DNA of 64,000 bases from Bacillota bacterium. GTDB taxonomy: Bacteria > Bacillota > Clostridia > Lachnospirales > Lachnospiraceae. Under the pieces are notes generated by a model that had not been told where the DNA came from, made no database searches, and worked only from the letters and a program-made list of their open reading frames with translations. The number at the start of each line of letters is the position of its first letter. The first letter of the stretch is position 1. The stretch covers positions 1 to 64,000 of the forward strand of contig JAEYJO010000074.1 of the NCBI GenBank assembly GCA_023408815.1, given 5' to 3'. A program made the translations under genes and the position numbers. Positions 35,135 to 42,780 of this stretch are shown in pieces.

Positions 35135-36358
35135 CTATAAAATAATTCCATTTTCCTTGCACAGCTCTCTGGCCGTATCTACGGAATCCACACCTACCGC
35201 ATTCTTAATCGGAGCAAATTCCCTGTTTCTCTCCACCTCATAAGAAAGGCAATTGTCCACCTGATGAATCATGTCCAGCACCAAGGTTTCATATTTATAG
35301 CCGTTGGGCTTATCGGGCGAAACAGTTTTTCCTGTTTTATCTATATATGGTATCTTCTTCTCCACCACGTGAAGGGGAAGCTTATCCTCCGTAGTGGCAT
35401 CCAGATCCTTTACCCGGAAAAGGTAGTTCAATATAACGCCAAAGTTGTAGGCAGGTTCCCCGCGTTCGTCCCTGGCTTCCTTCATCGCTTCGGTAAGCTC
35501 ATAATATTCCACGATGGAGGGTTTTCCATCCTCAAGACACAAGGTGCCGACACGCTCGTCCGGCGTCTTCTTCTTCACCACCTTGGCTCCCGAAACGCAT
35601 CCGTTAGCAATTACGGCACCTACGAAGCAGGGATCCGCAATGCGCTGGAGCACGTTGTCCACCGCAAATACGTTCATCCATTCGATGCCGTTCTTTTTCA
35701 CGGTATCTACCAGCCCCCATTTGCTCATCGACGTGAACCAGCCTCCATTTCCGTTAGGAGAGGTGGAAATCTTCCCCATTTCTTCCATGTATACTTTGCC
35801 TTCGTAATCCGAAGCCGGTACCATCTCCTGCTTAAAAAAGGTCACAAAAGCTTCCTTGTAACCGAAATATTCCTGCTCTTTAAAAAACTCTATGGTAATC
35901 TCATGGTTCTTATCGCTAGTCATGACAAACAAATGAATCCATGTCTCCGCTTCTTTCACTACATCCAGAAGATTCTCGATGATCCTCTGAAAAATATAAA
36001 CCGGACGAGTAATTCCTATATCGAACATTCCCTTGGGAGAATCAGAACCCAACCGCGTTCCCATTCCTCCTGCCAGAAGCACCGCAGCGACCTTTCCCTT
36101 CTTAATTTCCTCCAGGCCGATGGCCGTATATCTTTCACGATTCCCGTCAATCTGCGCAAGCTGCATGGCAATCAGAGGAGCAATCTCCCCCTTCTGATTC
36201 GTCGTGTTGTTCTTGCAATATTTCAGCACCTTAAAATTGGTGGTATCTATCTGTTCAAGCAGTGCCTCCTTCTCCGGCACCGTCAGTCTCTCATAATAAT
36301 CGAGCACGTGCAGTTGTCCGCACTTCTCCAGCTTTTCATACGCTTCCTTGTAATTCAT
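35135..36358 (-). CDS. UDP-sugar pyrophosphorylase (UDPGP family)
   Basis: A 407-residue nucleotidyltransferase of the eukaryote-like UDPGP family, not the GalU type. The signature loop is VLLAGGMGTRLGSDSPKGMFDIG. NGNGGWFTSM is the substrate-contact region, and KKKTPDERVGTL follows. The family includes UDP-glucose and UDP-GlcNAc/GalNAc pyrophosphorylases, and which sugar is used cannot be told from sequence. Together with galE it makes activated sugars for envelope or glycan synthesis. Confidence 0.9.
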   Translation of the reverse strand: MNYKEAYEKLEKCGQLHVLDYYERLTVPEKEALLEQIDTTNFKVLKYCKNNTTNQKGEIAPLIAMQLAQIDGNRERYTAIGLEEIKKGKVAAVLLAGGMGTRLGSDSPKGMFDIGITRPVYIFQRIIENLLDVVKEAETWIHLFVMTSDKNHEITIEFFKEQEYFGYKEAFVTFFKQEMVPASDYEGKVYMEEMGKISTSPNGNGGWFTSMSKWGLVDTVKKNGIEWMNVFAVDNVLQRIADPCFVGAVIANGCVSGAKVVKKKTPDERVGTLCLEDGKPSIVEYYELTEAMKEARDERGEPAYNFGVILNYLFRVKDLDATTEDKLPLHVVEKKIPYIDKTGKTVSPDKPNGYKYETLVLDMIHQVDNCLSYEVERNREFAPIKNAVGVDSVDTARELCKENGIIL

Positions 36359-36676
36359 TCAACAGTACTTCCTTTCTTCACGATTCATAAATTGGGACCG
36401 CGAGCCTTCCTATTTATACTTCCCAAAACCGCTTTCTCCATTCATCCTCTTGAGCTTTAAAACAGAGTTATTCTGCAGTTCTCCAGCCCTCCGGCCGTAT
36501 CTTTATCTTTCGATTTTTACAGGAAATATTTAATTACAAACTTTGACATGATTATAACAAATTCTGCATATAGGTACAAGTTATTTGAGATTTAAGTTAC
36601 ACATGTGGCACATCCAAGGAATAGTATGTATTATAGGCTTCGGTTATCGGCCGAAAAGAAACGAGGTTTATCCAAA
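36359..36676. promoter_or_regulatory. Divergent intergenic region with a candidate promoter
   Basis: No gene was found in 318 nt. On the plus strand TTGACA (36543-36548), an 18-nt spacer and CATATA (36567-36572) could drive the CgeB-like gene. An in-frame GTG at 36605 would extend that protein by 24 residues but has no ribosome site. Confidence 0.45.
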
Positions 36677-37663
36677 ATGAAAATATTATTTCTAGAAAGT
36701 CATCCTATGCTGATAAACGGATTGCCCAACGGTTTTCGGGAAGCCGGTTGTGAGGTTAAAATTTCAGGTCCGCTGACAAAGGAAAATATTCCTATGATGA
36801 TAGAGGATTTCCATCCGGACCTGCTTTTTATGCTGGGATGGAGCACCGAAACTACTATAGAAAAAGTGAAATGGGTACATTTTTATAGTGAAAACGCAAA
36901 AATCCCGCTGGCATATTGGGCGACAGAAGACCCTACTCATACCTACAGTTTTACCCTTCCTCTGCTCAAGGAGCTAAAGCCGGACTTCGTCTTTACAATC
37001 TGTAAGGGCAGAGTCATGTATTATCAAATGTTAGGTTTCAAAGCCGCTCACATGGACTTCGGATATTATTCGAAAGTACATTATAAGGCAGCACCTAATG
37101 AAAAATATAAATGCGATATCGCTGTGGTCGCTAACGCTTATCCTAACGTATTACATTTATATCCTCATCATTACCGCATCACATCCCTGAAAATTCTCAT
37201 AGCTCCGTTGATTGCCGAAGGCATCCGGGTTGATTTCTGGGGAAGGAAATGGGCCGAAATGGCACATTTGCTAGGAAACGATATTCCTTCGGACTGTATA
37301 CACGGCTATCTCAATTACACTCTTGCTAATCAGGTATACAGCTCTGCTTCTATTATGCTGGGCCTGCAGAACCAGCTTAATCAGGTCAGTCAGCGCACCT
37401 ACGAAATTATGGGTTCCGGAGGAGTCCTGATAACCTCCGTTACCCCTGAGGTAAATAGACTCTTTCAGTCGGGCCGGGATTTGCTGACCTCCGATTCGCC
37501 GGAACGGACACTTGAGCTGGTCAGGCATTATCTTAACGCTCCTGAGGAAAGAGAAAAAATCAGCAAACAGGCTCAGCTTGCCGTAGAGCCACATAGTTAT
37601 CTTAATCGTGCAAAAGAAGCACTTCAGGCTTTGTCAGAACAAAAAATTATTTCCTTACAGTAA
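36677..37663 (+). CDS. CgeB-like glycosyltransferase
   Basis: A 328-residue GT-B-type protein of the CgeB/DUF3880 group. The N-terminal half has a Rossmann-like start (KILFLESHPMLINGLPNGF) and PLAYWATEDPTHTYSF. The second half has VDFWGRKWAEMAHLLG, IHGYLNYTLANQVYSSASIMLGLQ and the sugar-nucleotide motif RTYEIMGSGGVLITS. CgeB of Bacillus subtilis acts in spore surface glycosylation, and the same fold also occurs in flagellar or surface glycosylation. The start at 36677 has GAGG 10 nt upstream. It ends at a strong terminator. Confidence 0.88.
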   Translation: MKILFLESHPMLINGLPNGFREAGCEVKISGPLTKENIPMMIEDFHPDLLFMLGWSTETTIEKVKWVHFYSENAKIPLAYWATEDPTHTYSFTLPLLKELKPDFVFTICKGRVMYYQMLGFKAAHMDFGYYSKVHYKAAPNEKYKCDIAVVANAYPNVLHLYPHHYRITSLKILIAPLIAEGIRVDFWGRKWAEMAHLLGNDIPSDCIHGYLNYTLANQVYSSASIMLGLQNQLNQVSQRTYEIMGSGGVLITSVTPEVNRLFQSGRDLLTSDSPERTLELVRHYLNAPEEREKISKQAQLAVEPHSYLNRAKEALQALSEQKIISLQ

Positions 37664-37670
37664 TCAAAAG

Positions 37671-37714
37671 AAAAATACATTGTAGAAGATATTACTTTCT
37701 ACCAATGTATTTTT
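37671..37714 (+). terminator. Terminator after the CgeB-like gene
   Basis: AAAAATACATTG and CAATGTATTTTT pair, extended by TAGAA/TTCTA, with a U-tract on the plus strand. Confidence 0.85.
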
Positions 37715-37736
37715 CTGATTTAAATGAGAAAAAAGC

Positions 37737-37765
37737 TTGACGCATTTAGTACTATATAGTATTAT
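37737..37765 (+). promoter_or_regulatory. Promoter with an embedded operator for the MarR operon
   Basis: TTGACG (37737-37742), a 17-nt spacer and TATTAT (37760-37765). The spacer contains the perfect palindrome TACTATATAGTA (37750-37761), which overlaps the -10 box. This is the expected place for self-repression by the MarR protein. Confidence 0.8.
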
Positions 37766-37788
37766 TCCACATAAAAGGAGGTGTTGAA

Positions 37789-38232
37789 TTGCTCGACAAA
37801 ACTAACGGGGGATTTCTTATTAGCAAAATCAAACAAATTCAAGGGCGTATATTCGAAAAATTACTCATTGAACATGGCATTAATCAATTTAACGGGGCTC
37901 AAGGGCGTATTCTTTTTGTCTTATGGGAAGAAGATAATATTCCGATAAAGGAGCTGGCAGATAGAACCGGGCTCGCTAAAACGACTTTGACGAGTATGCT
38001 CGACCGATTGGAAGCATCTGGACATACTCAGCGGGTATATGATCCTTCTGATCGCAGAACAGTCAAAATAAAGCTGACAGAAACCACTCTGAATCTAAAA
38101 AAACAATATGATGAAGTGTCCGTTAAAATGAGCGAAATTTTCTATAAAGGATTTGATGATGAAGAAATCATTTCCTTCGAGAAGGGTCTTAACAAGATAC
38201 TAAACAATATAACAAAATGGGAGCGAGAATAA
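37789..38232 (+). CDS. MarR-family transcriptional regulator
   Basis: A 147-residue winged-helix protein. The DNA-binding part shows IPIKELADRTGLAKTTLTSMLDRLEASGH followed by the wing YDPSDRRTVKIKLT (landmarks at about 55-100). Long helices at both ends form the dimer. The start is TTG with AAAGGAGG 7 nt upstream. The stop overlaps the start of the next gene by one base. It probably represses its own operon through the palindrome in the promoter and is released by an electrophile, phenolic or drug-like ligand that the next two enzymes might process. Confidence 0.92.
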   Translation: MLDKTNGGFLISKIKQIQGRIFEKLLIEHGINQFNGAQGRILFVLWEEDNIPIKELADRTGLAKTTLTSMLDRLEASGHTQRVYDPSDRRTVKIKLTETTLNLKKQYDEVSVKMSEIFYKGFDDEEIISFEKGLNKILNNITKWERE

Positions 38233-38663
38233 TGGAAGAAAGAATCAAAGCAGAAATCGGTAAATTACGTAACAATGCATCCGTTGCATACATAGGATCT
38301 GTCAACGACGAAGGCTTTCCACAAATAAAAGGCATGCTCGTCCTTGAATACAACAGCATAAAAACTCATTATTTTTCTACTAATACGAGTTCAAAACGTG
38401 TCAGACAATTTCTCAACAATCCAAAAGCATCCGTATATTATTGTGATGACACGATAAATGAATATGAAGGTGCATTGTTTACCGGAACAATGGAGGTATG
38501 TACTGATCACGATACAAAGGCTTTTTTATGGAGAGATGGATTTGAAATATATTATCCGAAAGGAATTGATGACGAAGATTATTGCGTTCTTAAATTTACC
38601 GCTGAGACAGTCAATTATTATCATGGATTAAATAATACAACCCTATCAATAGAAGAATTCTAA
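38232..38663 (+). CDS. Pyridoxamine 5'-phosphate oxidase-like flavin-binding protein
   Basis: A 143-residue split-barrel protein of the PNPOx/general-stress group. It contains ASVAYIGSVNDEGFPQIKGML, HYFSTNTSSKRVRQFLNNPKASVYY (landmarks) and EGALFTGTMEV. Such proteins bind FMN, F420 or heme. The start codon shares a base with the MarR stop (TAATG), so translation is probably coupled. It is followed by a nitroreductase, which suggests a small redox or detoxification operon. Confidence 0.88.
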   Translation: MEERIKAEIGKLRNNASVAYIGSVNDEGFPQIKGMLVLEYNSIKTHYFSTNTSSKRVRQFLNNPKASVYYCDDTINEYEGALFTGTMEVCTDHDTKAFLWRDGFEIYYPKGIDDEDYCVLKFTAETVNYYHGLNNTTLSIEEF

Positions 38664-38694
38664 TCTCATTTTATAAACGAAAGAGGTGATTTGT

Positions 38695-39321
38695 ATGGAT
38701 TTTTATAATGTAATAAATAAACGGCGGACTATACGGGACTTTAGCGGCGAATCCATCGATATGGAAACTCTCTATAAGATTATAGATGCCGGAATGAAAG
38801 CGCCCACAAATGACCACATGAGGGATTGGCATTTTGTGGTTATAACCGACAAGACCGTTATCGAAAAACTAATAAAGAAAATCCCCAAAAAAATATCCGA
38901 TAAACGTCTGGATTTTATTATGAAATCATGGAGAATAAATGACGACTGCCAAAGAAAAATGTACAATAACGGAATACCGAAGCAATACCAAATGTTATTA
39001 AGTTCCAGCTGTGTATTAATACCCCTGTTCAAACAAAAAAAAGATTTATTGAAGCCACAGAATTTATCTTCTCTCAATGCCTTCGCATCCATATGGTGTT
39101 GTATCGAAAATATATTTCTGGCAGCTACGGCAGAAGAGTATGCATGCACATTACGTATTCCTTTGGGAGACGAGCTGGAATATGTGAGAAGTGTCTTATC
39201 TTTTCCGGCTGAATATATGATGCCTTGTTATATAGGTATTGGAAAGCCGTCGGAAGACGCGGTATATAATATTCAAAAGGAACATTCTCTGGATGACAGA
39301 ATTCATATGAATGTATGGTAA
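38695..39321 (+). CDS. Nitroreductase-family protein
   Basis: A 208-residue FMN-dependent oxidoreductase. The N-terminal INKRRTIRDFSGESID motif binds the FMN phosphate, and MKAPTNDHMRDWHFVVI and a C-terminal PCYIGIGKPSED are also present. The middle part is shorter on recognisable motifs than in typical NfsA/NfnB proteins, so the substrate is open. The ATG at 38695 has AGAGGTG 6 nt upstream. It is the third gene of the MarR operon. Confidence 0.88.
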   Translation: MDFYNVINKRRTIRDFSGESIDMETLYKIIDAGMKAPTNDHMRDWHFVVITDKTVIEKLIKKIPKKISDKRLDFIMKSWRINDDCQRKMYNNGIPKQYQMLLSSSCVLIPLFKQKKDLLKPQNLSSLNAFASIWCCIENIFLAATAEEYACTLRIPLGDELEYVRSVLSFPAEYMMPCYIGIGKPSEDAVYNIQKEHSLDDRIHMNVW

Positions 39322-39404
39322 TAATCATTTTTTACTCAAATATTTCCTGTATTTTCTAATATCTTTTTCGGAGTTACTGCACACACTAATTCCGAGGTGA
39401 TAAT

Positions 39405-39557
39405 ATGGCATCCTATGTATCCCCGGAGCTCCGGGAAAAATTTGAAACGCTGTCCATTGATTTAAAAAATAATATCCTGAGACGTAATGTAAGGCTGAAT
39501 TCCATTCACGACTTAATTGACGTTCTCGAAGTAATTTCAAAAGAGGCAGGAGAATGA
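39405..39557 (+). CDS. 50-residue conserved-type small protein
   Basis: An open frame from ATG at 39405 to TGA at 39557 with GAGGTG 6 nt upstream. The product begins MASYVSPELREKFETLSIDL and ends VLEVISKEAGE. It is mostly helical and charged, with an alternating pattern of the kind seen in a family of about 50-residue Clostridial proteins often mislabelled as chaperones; that link is from memory. The terminator stem overlaps its last codons, a compact layout that supports a real gene. The function is unknown. Confidence 0.7.
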   Translation: MASYVSPELREKFETLSIDLKNNILRRNVRLNSIHDLIDVLEVISKEAGE

Positions 39558-39571
39558 ATCTCCTGCCTTTG
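39544..39571 (+). terminator. Terminator overlapping the end of the 50-residue gene
   Basis: AGGCAGGAGA and TCTCCTGCCT pair around a 5-nt loop that contains the stop codon, followed by TTGTAAC. It probably ends the MarR operon transcript. Confidence 0.65.
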
Positions 39572-39627
39572 TAACTGCTAATCACTATTTCGCATAATAT
39601 AATACAAATCCTCTCAGGACTCTCATT

Positions 39628-40347
39628 ATGACTATTTATACCGTAAATGCCGGAGATACTGTGAATTCTATTGCTTCCGCCTTTGGAGTTACCGCAGATT
39701 CCATCATATATAACAATCAGCTTGCCTCCCCTTACCGCCTTGCTGTAGGTCAGGCCCTTTTACTTAACACGGGGGAAAATACTTCTGACAAGAGATCTAT
39801 CTACACGAACGGCTACGCTTACCCCTTCATCAACAGCTTTAACCTGACAGAAACACTGCCATATCTCACTGATTTATCCATATTTTCCTATGGCTTCACA
39901 ACCACGGGCGAACTGGTTCCCCCTCCTATAGACGATACATGGATGATTGCGCTTGCCAAGGAGGCAGGTACTGCTCCTATCCTTACACTAACTCCCTTCG
40001 GCCCGGACGGCTTGTTCAACAATCATCTGATTACCGTGGTAGTAAGCGATATGGCAGTACAGCAGAATCTTATCGACCAGCTCCTGGCGATAATTTCCCA
40101 AAAAGGGTTCGAAGGAGTTGATATCGATTTCGAATATATTCTGGCGGAGGATAGAGTTCTCTTTGCAGAGTTCGTTGCCAATGTACGTGCCGCGGTGAAC
40201 GCCGTAGGCTATCCCGTCTCCGTAGCCCTCGCACCCAAGACCTCCGACGACCAGCCGGGGCTGCTTTATGGCGGAAAGGATTACGGGCTTTTGGGAGCGG
40301 CTGCGGATAGCGTACTCCTTATGACATATGAATGGGGCTATACATAA
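39628..40347 (+). pseudogene. LysM-GH18 spore-cortex-type hydrolase, 3' end lost at the prophage junction
   Basis: The 239-residue product has a LysM domain (about 1-48, YTVNAGDTVNSIASAFGVT) and the first half of a glycoside hydrolase 18 barrel. The catalytic signature is in GFEGVDIDFEYI, followed by VSVALAPKTSD. It stops right after LLMTYEWGYT. In related proteins (YaaH/SleL group) this strand is followed by PPM and about 150 more residues. Phage-type genes start within 75 nt. The gene is therefore most simply read as split by prophage integration, with its 3' part expected at the other prophage end. The active-site acids are present, but the barrel is incomplete. Confidence 0.85.
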
Positions 40348-40360
40348 CACCATTTAAGTC
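40330..40360. other. Candidate attL junction
   Basis: The GH18 reading frame leaves its family pattern at about 40338-40347 (GGCTATACATAA). A core shared with the other prophage end would be expected within this stretch, but the right end is not in the window, so the core cannot be defined. Confidence 0.4.
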
Positions 40361-40421
40361 ATTGTCATTATATTGGCAGCGCGTACAATATTGTGCCTGC
40401 TGCCTCTTTATTTTTATCTCT

Positions 40422-40733
40422 TTATATTATCATTATCCATTTATCATCCAATATAAAACGTATCAATTTAATCTCTTGCATGATCCCGCCTATTATAGCT
40501 TCGCATATATATTCTTTCGTCGGTATCCCTGAGTAATTCTTTTTTTCACATGTTATTAACCTTATTTCTGTAACAGTTTGAATTACTCCGTCTTCCCCTT
40601 TGAACTTTATAAGACGAGGTGATGTTTTGCCCTCACTTGTAAACCAGCAATCACAAGCTGCCTTGAATTTCTTTCCTGCAATAACCCCCGCATCGGTCGT
40701 ATTCGTATTTGTACCAATTCCAAAAGCAGACAT
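40422..40733 (-). CDS. Small protein next to the Y-family polymerase, unknown function
   Basis: A 103-residue soluble, mostly beta-type protein with CDCWFTSEGKTSPRLIKFKG in its middle and a hydrophobic end. I recall similar small proteins beside Y-family polymerase genes in Clostridial mobile elements, but I know no function. AGAGGT lies 7 nt before the ATG. It starts 11 nt after the polymerase stop on the same strand, so it is likely part of the same SOS-controlled transcript. Confidence 0.7.
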   Translation of the reverse strand: MSAFGIGTNTNTTDAGVIAGKKFKAACDCWFTSEGKTSPRLIKFKGEDGVIQTVTEIRLITCEKKNYSGIPTKEYICEAIIGGIMQEIKLIRFILDDKWIMII

Positions 40734-40744
40734 AATCTATACCT

Positions 40745-42007
40745 CTACATAATATTTAGCTTGCTATAATCAACAGTTCTCTTTTCTCTTGATATTCCCC
40801 CTTCCATGTGGTCGATTCGCGATTCAAGGAAAGCTGCCCTCTTAATCGCATCATTACCGTACTTCAAACGTATGCTATCTATTGCTGTATCTAACTTTTC
40901 TTGTTTTTCAAAGTCAAAATTATTAAGGAAAGAAAGCTGCCTCGCAGACACGTCCGGTACAATCCTCGAAGTATGGACCCCTAAGTGCCTTATCGGGCTG
41001 CCATCCCATAACTCACCGAAGAGCCGGCAGGCGTACTCGTATATTTCAAGCGTGATATTTGTCGGCGTATCTAAGATGGTTTGATGGCCTGCGTATCTAA
41101 ACTCATAGTCTTTTATACCTATCGACACGACTCCGGCCTTTACCCGATCAGTTCTCAGCCTGGCCGCCACGGTCTCGGATAATGCCAACAACACCCTCTT
41201 CGCCGTCTCGGAATCCTTCGCGTCAAAGGAAATCGTCGTGCTGTTTCCGTAACCTTTGTTGTCCGGCCTTATTTCTTCCACACTGGAAAAGTCAATACCA
41301 TTCGCGAATCCCCATATTACTTTACCGTGTGTCTTAAAGTGATGATATAACATGTCGGTATCGGCGTGTGCTAATTGTCCAATAGTACCTATCCCTAGAT
41401 TTAGCAGCTTTTTGTTGGTGGCGCGACCCACGTAAAAAAGATCAGATACCGGTAACGGCCACATCTTAACCGCAATCTCATCCGGGAAGAGCGTGTGTAC
41501 TAAGTCCGGCTTACGAAAGTCCCCTGCCATTTTGGCGAGTAACTTGTTATTAGATACCCCAATGTTGACGGTAAACCCCAACTCATCCCGTATGCGGTCT
41601 TTTATCTGATTGGCCACTTTTACCGGCTCTCCCCAAAGCAAGCTCGTTCCGGTCATATCAATAAATGCCTCATCAACGCTATATTGCTCCACTACGGGCG
41701 TATACTCACGCAGAATACTCATAAATGCTTTGGAGGATTGCTCATATAAGTTATAATTCGGAGGAACAAGTACAAGATTAGGGCATTTCTTAAGTGCATC
41801 TGGTATGGATTCGCCCGTTTGTATTTTAAACTTTTTAGCGGGGATTGACTTAGCAAGAATAATTCCATGCCGCTGTTCTATGCTCCCTCCAACAGCAGAA
41901 GGAATATCCCGCAGGTCCGTCTTGGAAAATAGATGTTTTAACCTATAAACCGCCTCCCACGACAAAAAAGCGCTATTTACGTCGATATGATATATAATCC
42001 TTTCCAC
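40745..42007 (-). CDS. Y-family DNA polymerase of the prophage (DinB/UmuC-like)
   Basis: A 420-residue translesion polymerase. It has YHIDVNSAFLSW, YSVDEAFIDM (catalytic acids), SNNKLLAKMAGDFRKP, the helix-hairpin-helix region GIGTIGQLAHAD and a clamp-binding motif RQLSFL. GTG at 42007 is chosen as the start, with AAGAGGTG 6 nt upstream. The annotated frame could begin three codons earlier, inside that site. Its promoter contains a LexA/DinR box, so it should be induced by DNA damage. It is a diverged paralogue of the chromosomal dinB at 28873. Confidence 0.92.
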   Translation of the reverse strand: MERIIYHIDVNSAFLSWEAVYRLKHLFSKTDLRDIPSAVGGSIEQRHGIILAKSIPAKKFKIQTGESIPDALKKCPNLVLVPPNYNLYEQSSKAFMSILREYTPVVEQYSVDEAFIDMTGTSLLWGEPVKVANQIKDRIRDELGFTVNIGVSNNKLLAKMAGDFRKPDLVHTLFPDEIAVKMWPLPVSDLFYVGRATNKKLLNLGIGTIGQLAHADTDMLYHHFKTHGKVIWGFANGIDFSSVEEIRPDNKGYGNSTTISFDAKDSETAKRVLLALSETVAARLRTDRVKAGVVSIGIKDYEFRYAGHQTILDTPTNITLEIYEYACRLFGELWDGSPIRHLGVHTSRIVPDVSARQLSFLNNFDFEKQEKLDTAIDSIRLKYGNDAIKRAAFLESRIDHMEGGISREKRTVDYSKLNIM

Positions 42008-42031
42008 AATAATCACCTCTTCATGGAGTTG

Positions 42032-42060
42032 ATTATAGCGAACATCTGTTCTATTTGCAA
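42032..42060 (-). promoter_or_regulatory. SOS promoter: DinR/LexA box inside a consensus promoter
   Basis: On the minus strand TTGCAA (42060-42055), a 17-nt spacer and TATAAT (42037-42032). The spacer holds AGAACAGATGTTCG, which on the plus strand reads CGAACATCTGTTCT (42039-42052). It matches the Gram-positive LexA consensus CGAAC-4-GTTCG at all but one position. LexA bound here would cover the promoter. Confidence 0.9.
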
Positions 42061-42091
42061 GTGGTAATTTTTTCTCATTATGTCATGAATA

Positions 42092-42673
42092 TTATAACGA
42101 TAACTTTACTTGTTCATTTTCTCGGATTTGCTTAAGCTGCGCGGAAGTTTTATGAAGGACATAGTCGGTAAATTGATCATCAAATACCCAGCTTTCCAAT
42201 TCGCTGTTTTCCAGAATAAGAGGCATTCGGTCATGTACATCTTTCATGGATTCATTTGCACCGGTTGTCAGAATAACAAATCTGTCCTCATCCTCGTACC
42301 GCTTCCATATTCCGGCCATGTATAAGATATTGCTATCCTTACGCACAAATCGTATCTTATTTTTTGCGGAATCCCACTCGTAAAAACCTGCGGCCGGCAC
42401 TATACACCGAGTCTCCATAATGGGCTTGCTGAATGTCCGCTTATCTTTGACCGTCTCGCTCCGGGCATTAATGATTACGCCTTTTTTCGCATAATTAGGG
42501 AATCCCCATACCATAGTAGATAATGCTAGGGCATCCTGATCGGCGCGGATAATTGGTACTTGGTTTGTCGGGTAAATTTCGCTTTTCTTATGCGCCATCT
42601 TCTCACTTACCTGGCGTACTATTTTCTCTATCTCATTTACTGTCTCATCATCTACATAATATCTGCCGCACAT
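42092..42673 (-). CDS. SOS response-associated peptidase family protein (SRAP; YedK/HMCES-like)
   Basis: A 193-residue protein beginning MCGRYY, with Cys2 as the residue that forms a covalent link to abasic sites in single-stranded DNA. The other family landmarks are INARSETVKDKRTF, CIVPAAGFYEW, AGIWKRYEDEDRFVILTTGAN, and RMPLIL with the catalytic His region in DVHDRMP. It protects abasic sites from error-prone processing. It lies 85 nt upstream of the polymerase gene. GGAGGG is 6 nt before the ATG. No DinR box was seen directly in front of it. Confidence 0.93.
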   Translation of the reverse strand: MCGRYYVDDETVNEIEKIVRQVSEKMAHKKSEIYPTNQVPIIRADQDALALSTMVWGFPNYAKKGVIINARSETVKDKRTFSKPIMETRCIVPAAGFYEWDSAKNKIRFVRKDSNILYMAGIWKRYEDEDRFVILTTGANESMKDVHDRMPLILENSELESWVFDDQFTDYVLHKTSAQLKQIRENEQVKLSL

Positions 42674-42736
42674 ACGCGTCCCTCCATCGTTTCTACTTAT
42701 TATCTGCGTCCATTAAGCTTTTTACACATTATACAT

Positions 42737-42779
42737 CAAAAAAAGGCCCCAAACCATAATATGGTCAGGAGCCTTTTAA
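42737..42779 (-). terminator. Terminator of the phage late operon
   Basis: On the minus strand AAAAGGCTCC pairs with GGGGCCTTTT, extended by GACCATA/TATGGTT, and is followed by TTTTT. It lies directly after the endolysin stop. Confidence 0.85.
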
Positions 42780-42780
42780 A

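Noticed and set aside
35264..36460. Long open frame (398 codons) antisense to the UDP-sugar pyrophosphorylase gene
   Set aside because: It lies wholly opposite a well-supported gene, has no ribosome site and codes for an unnatural mix of His, Arg and Leu.
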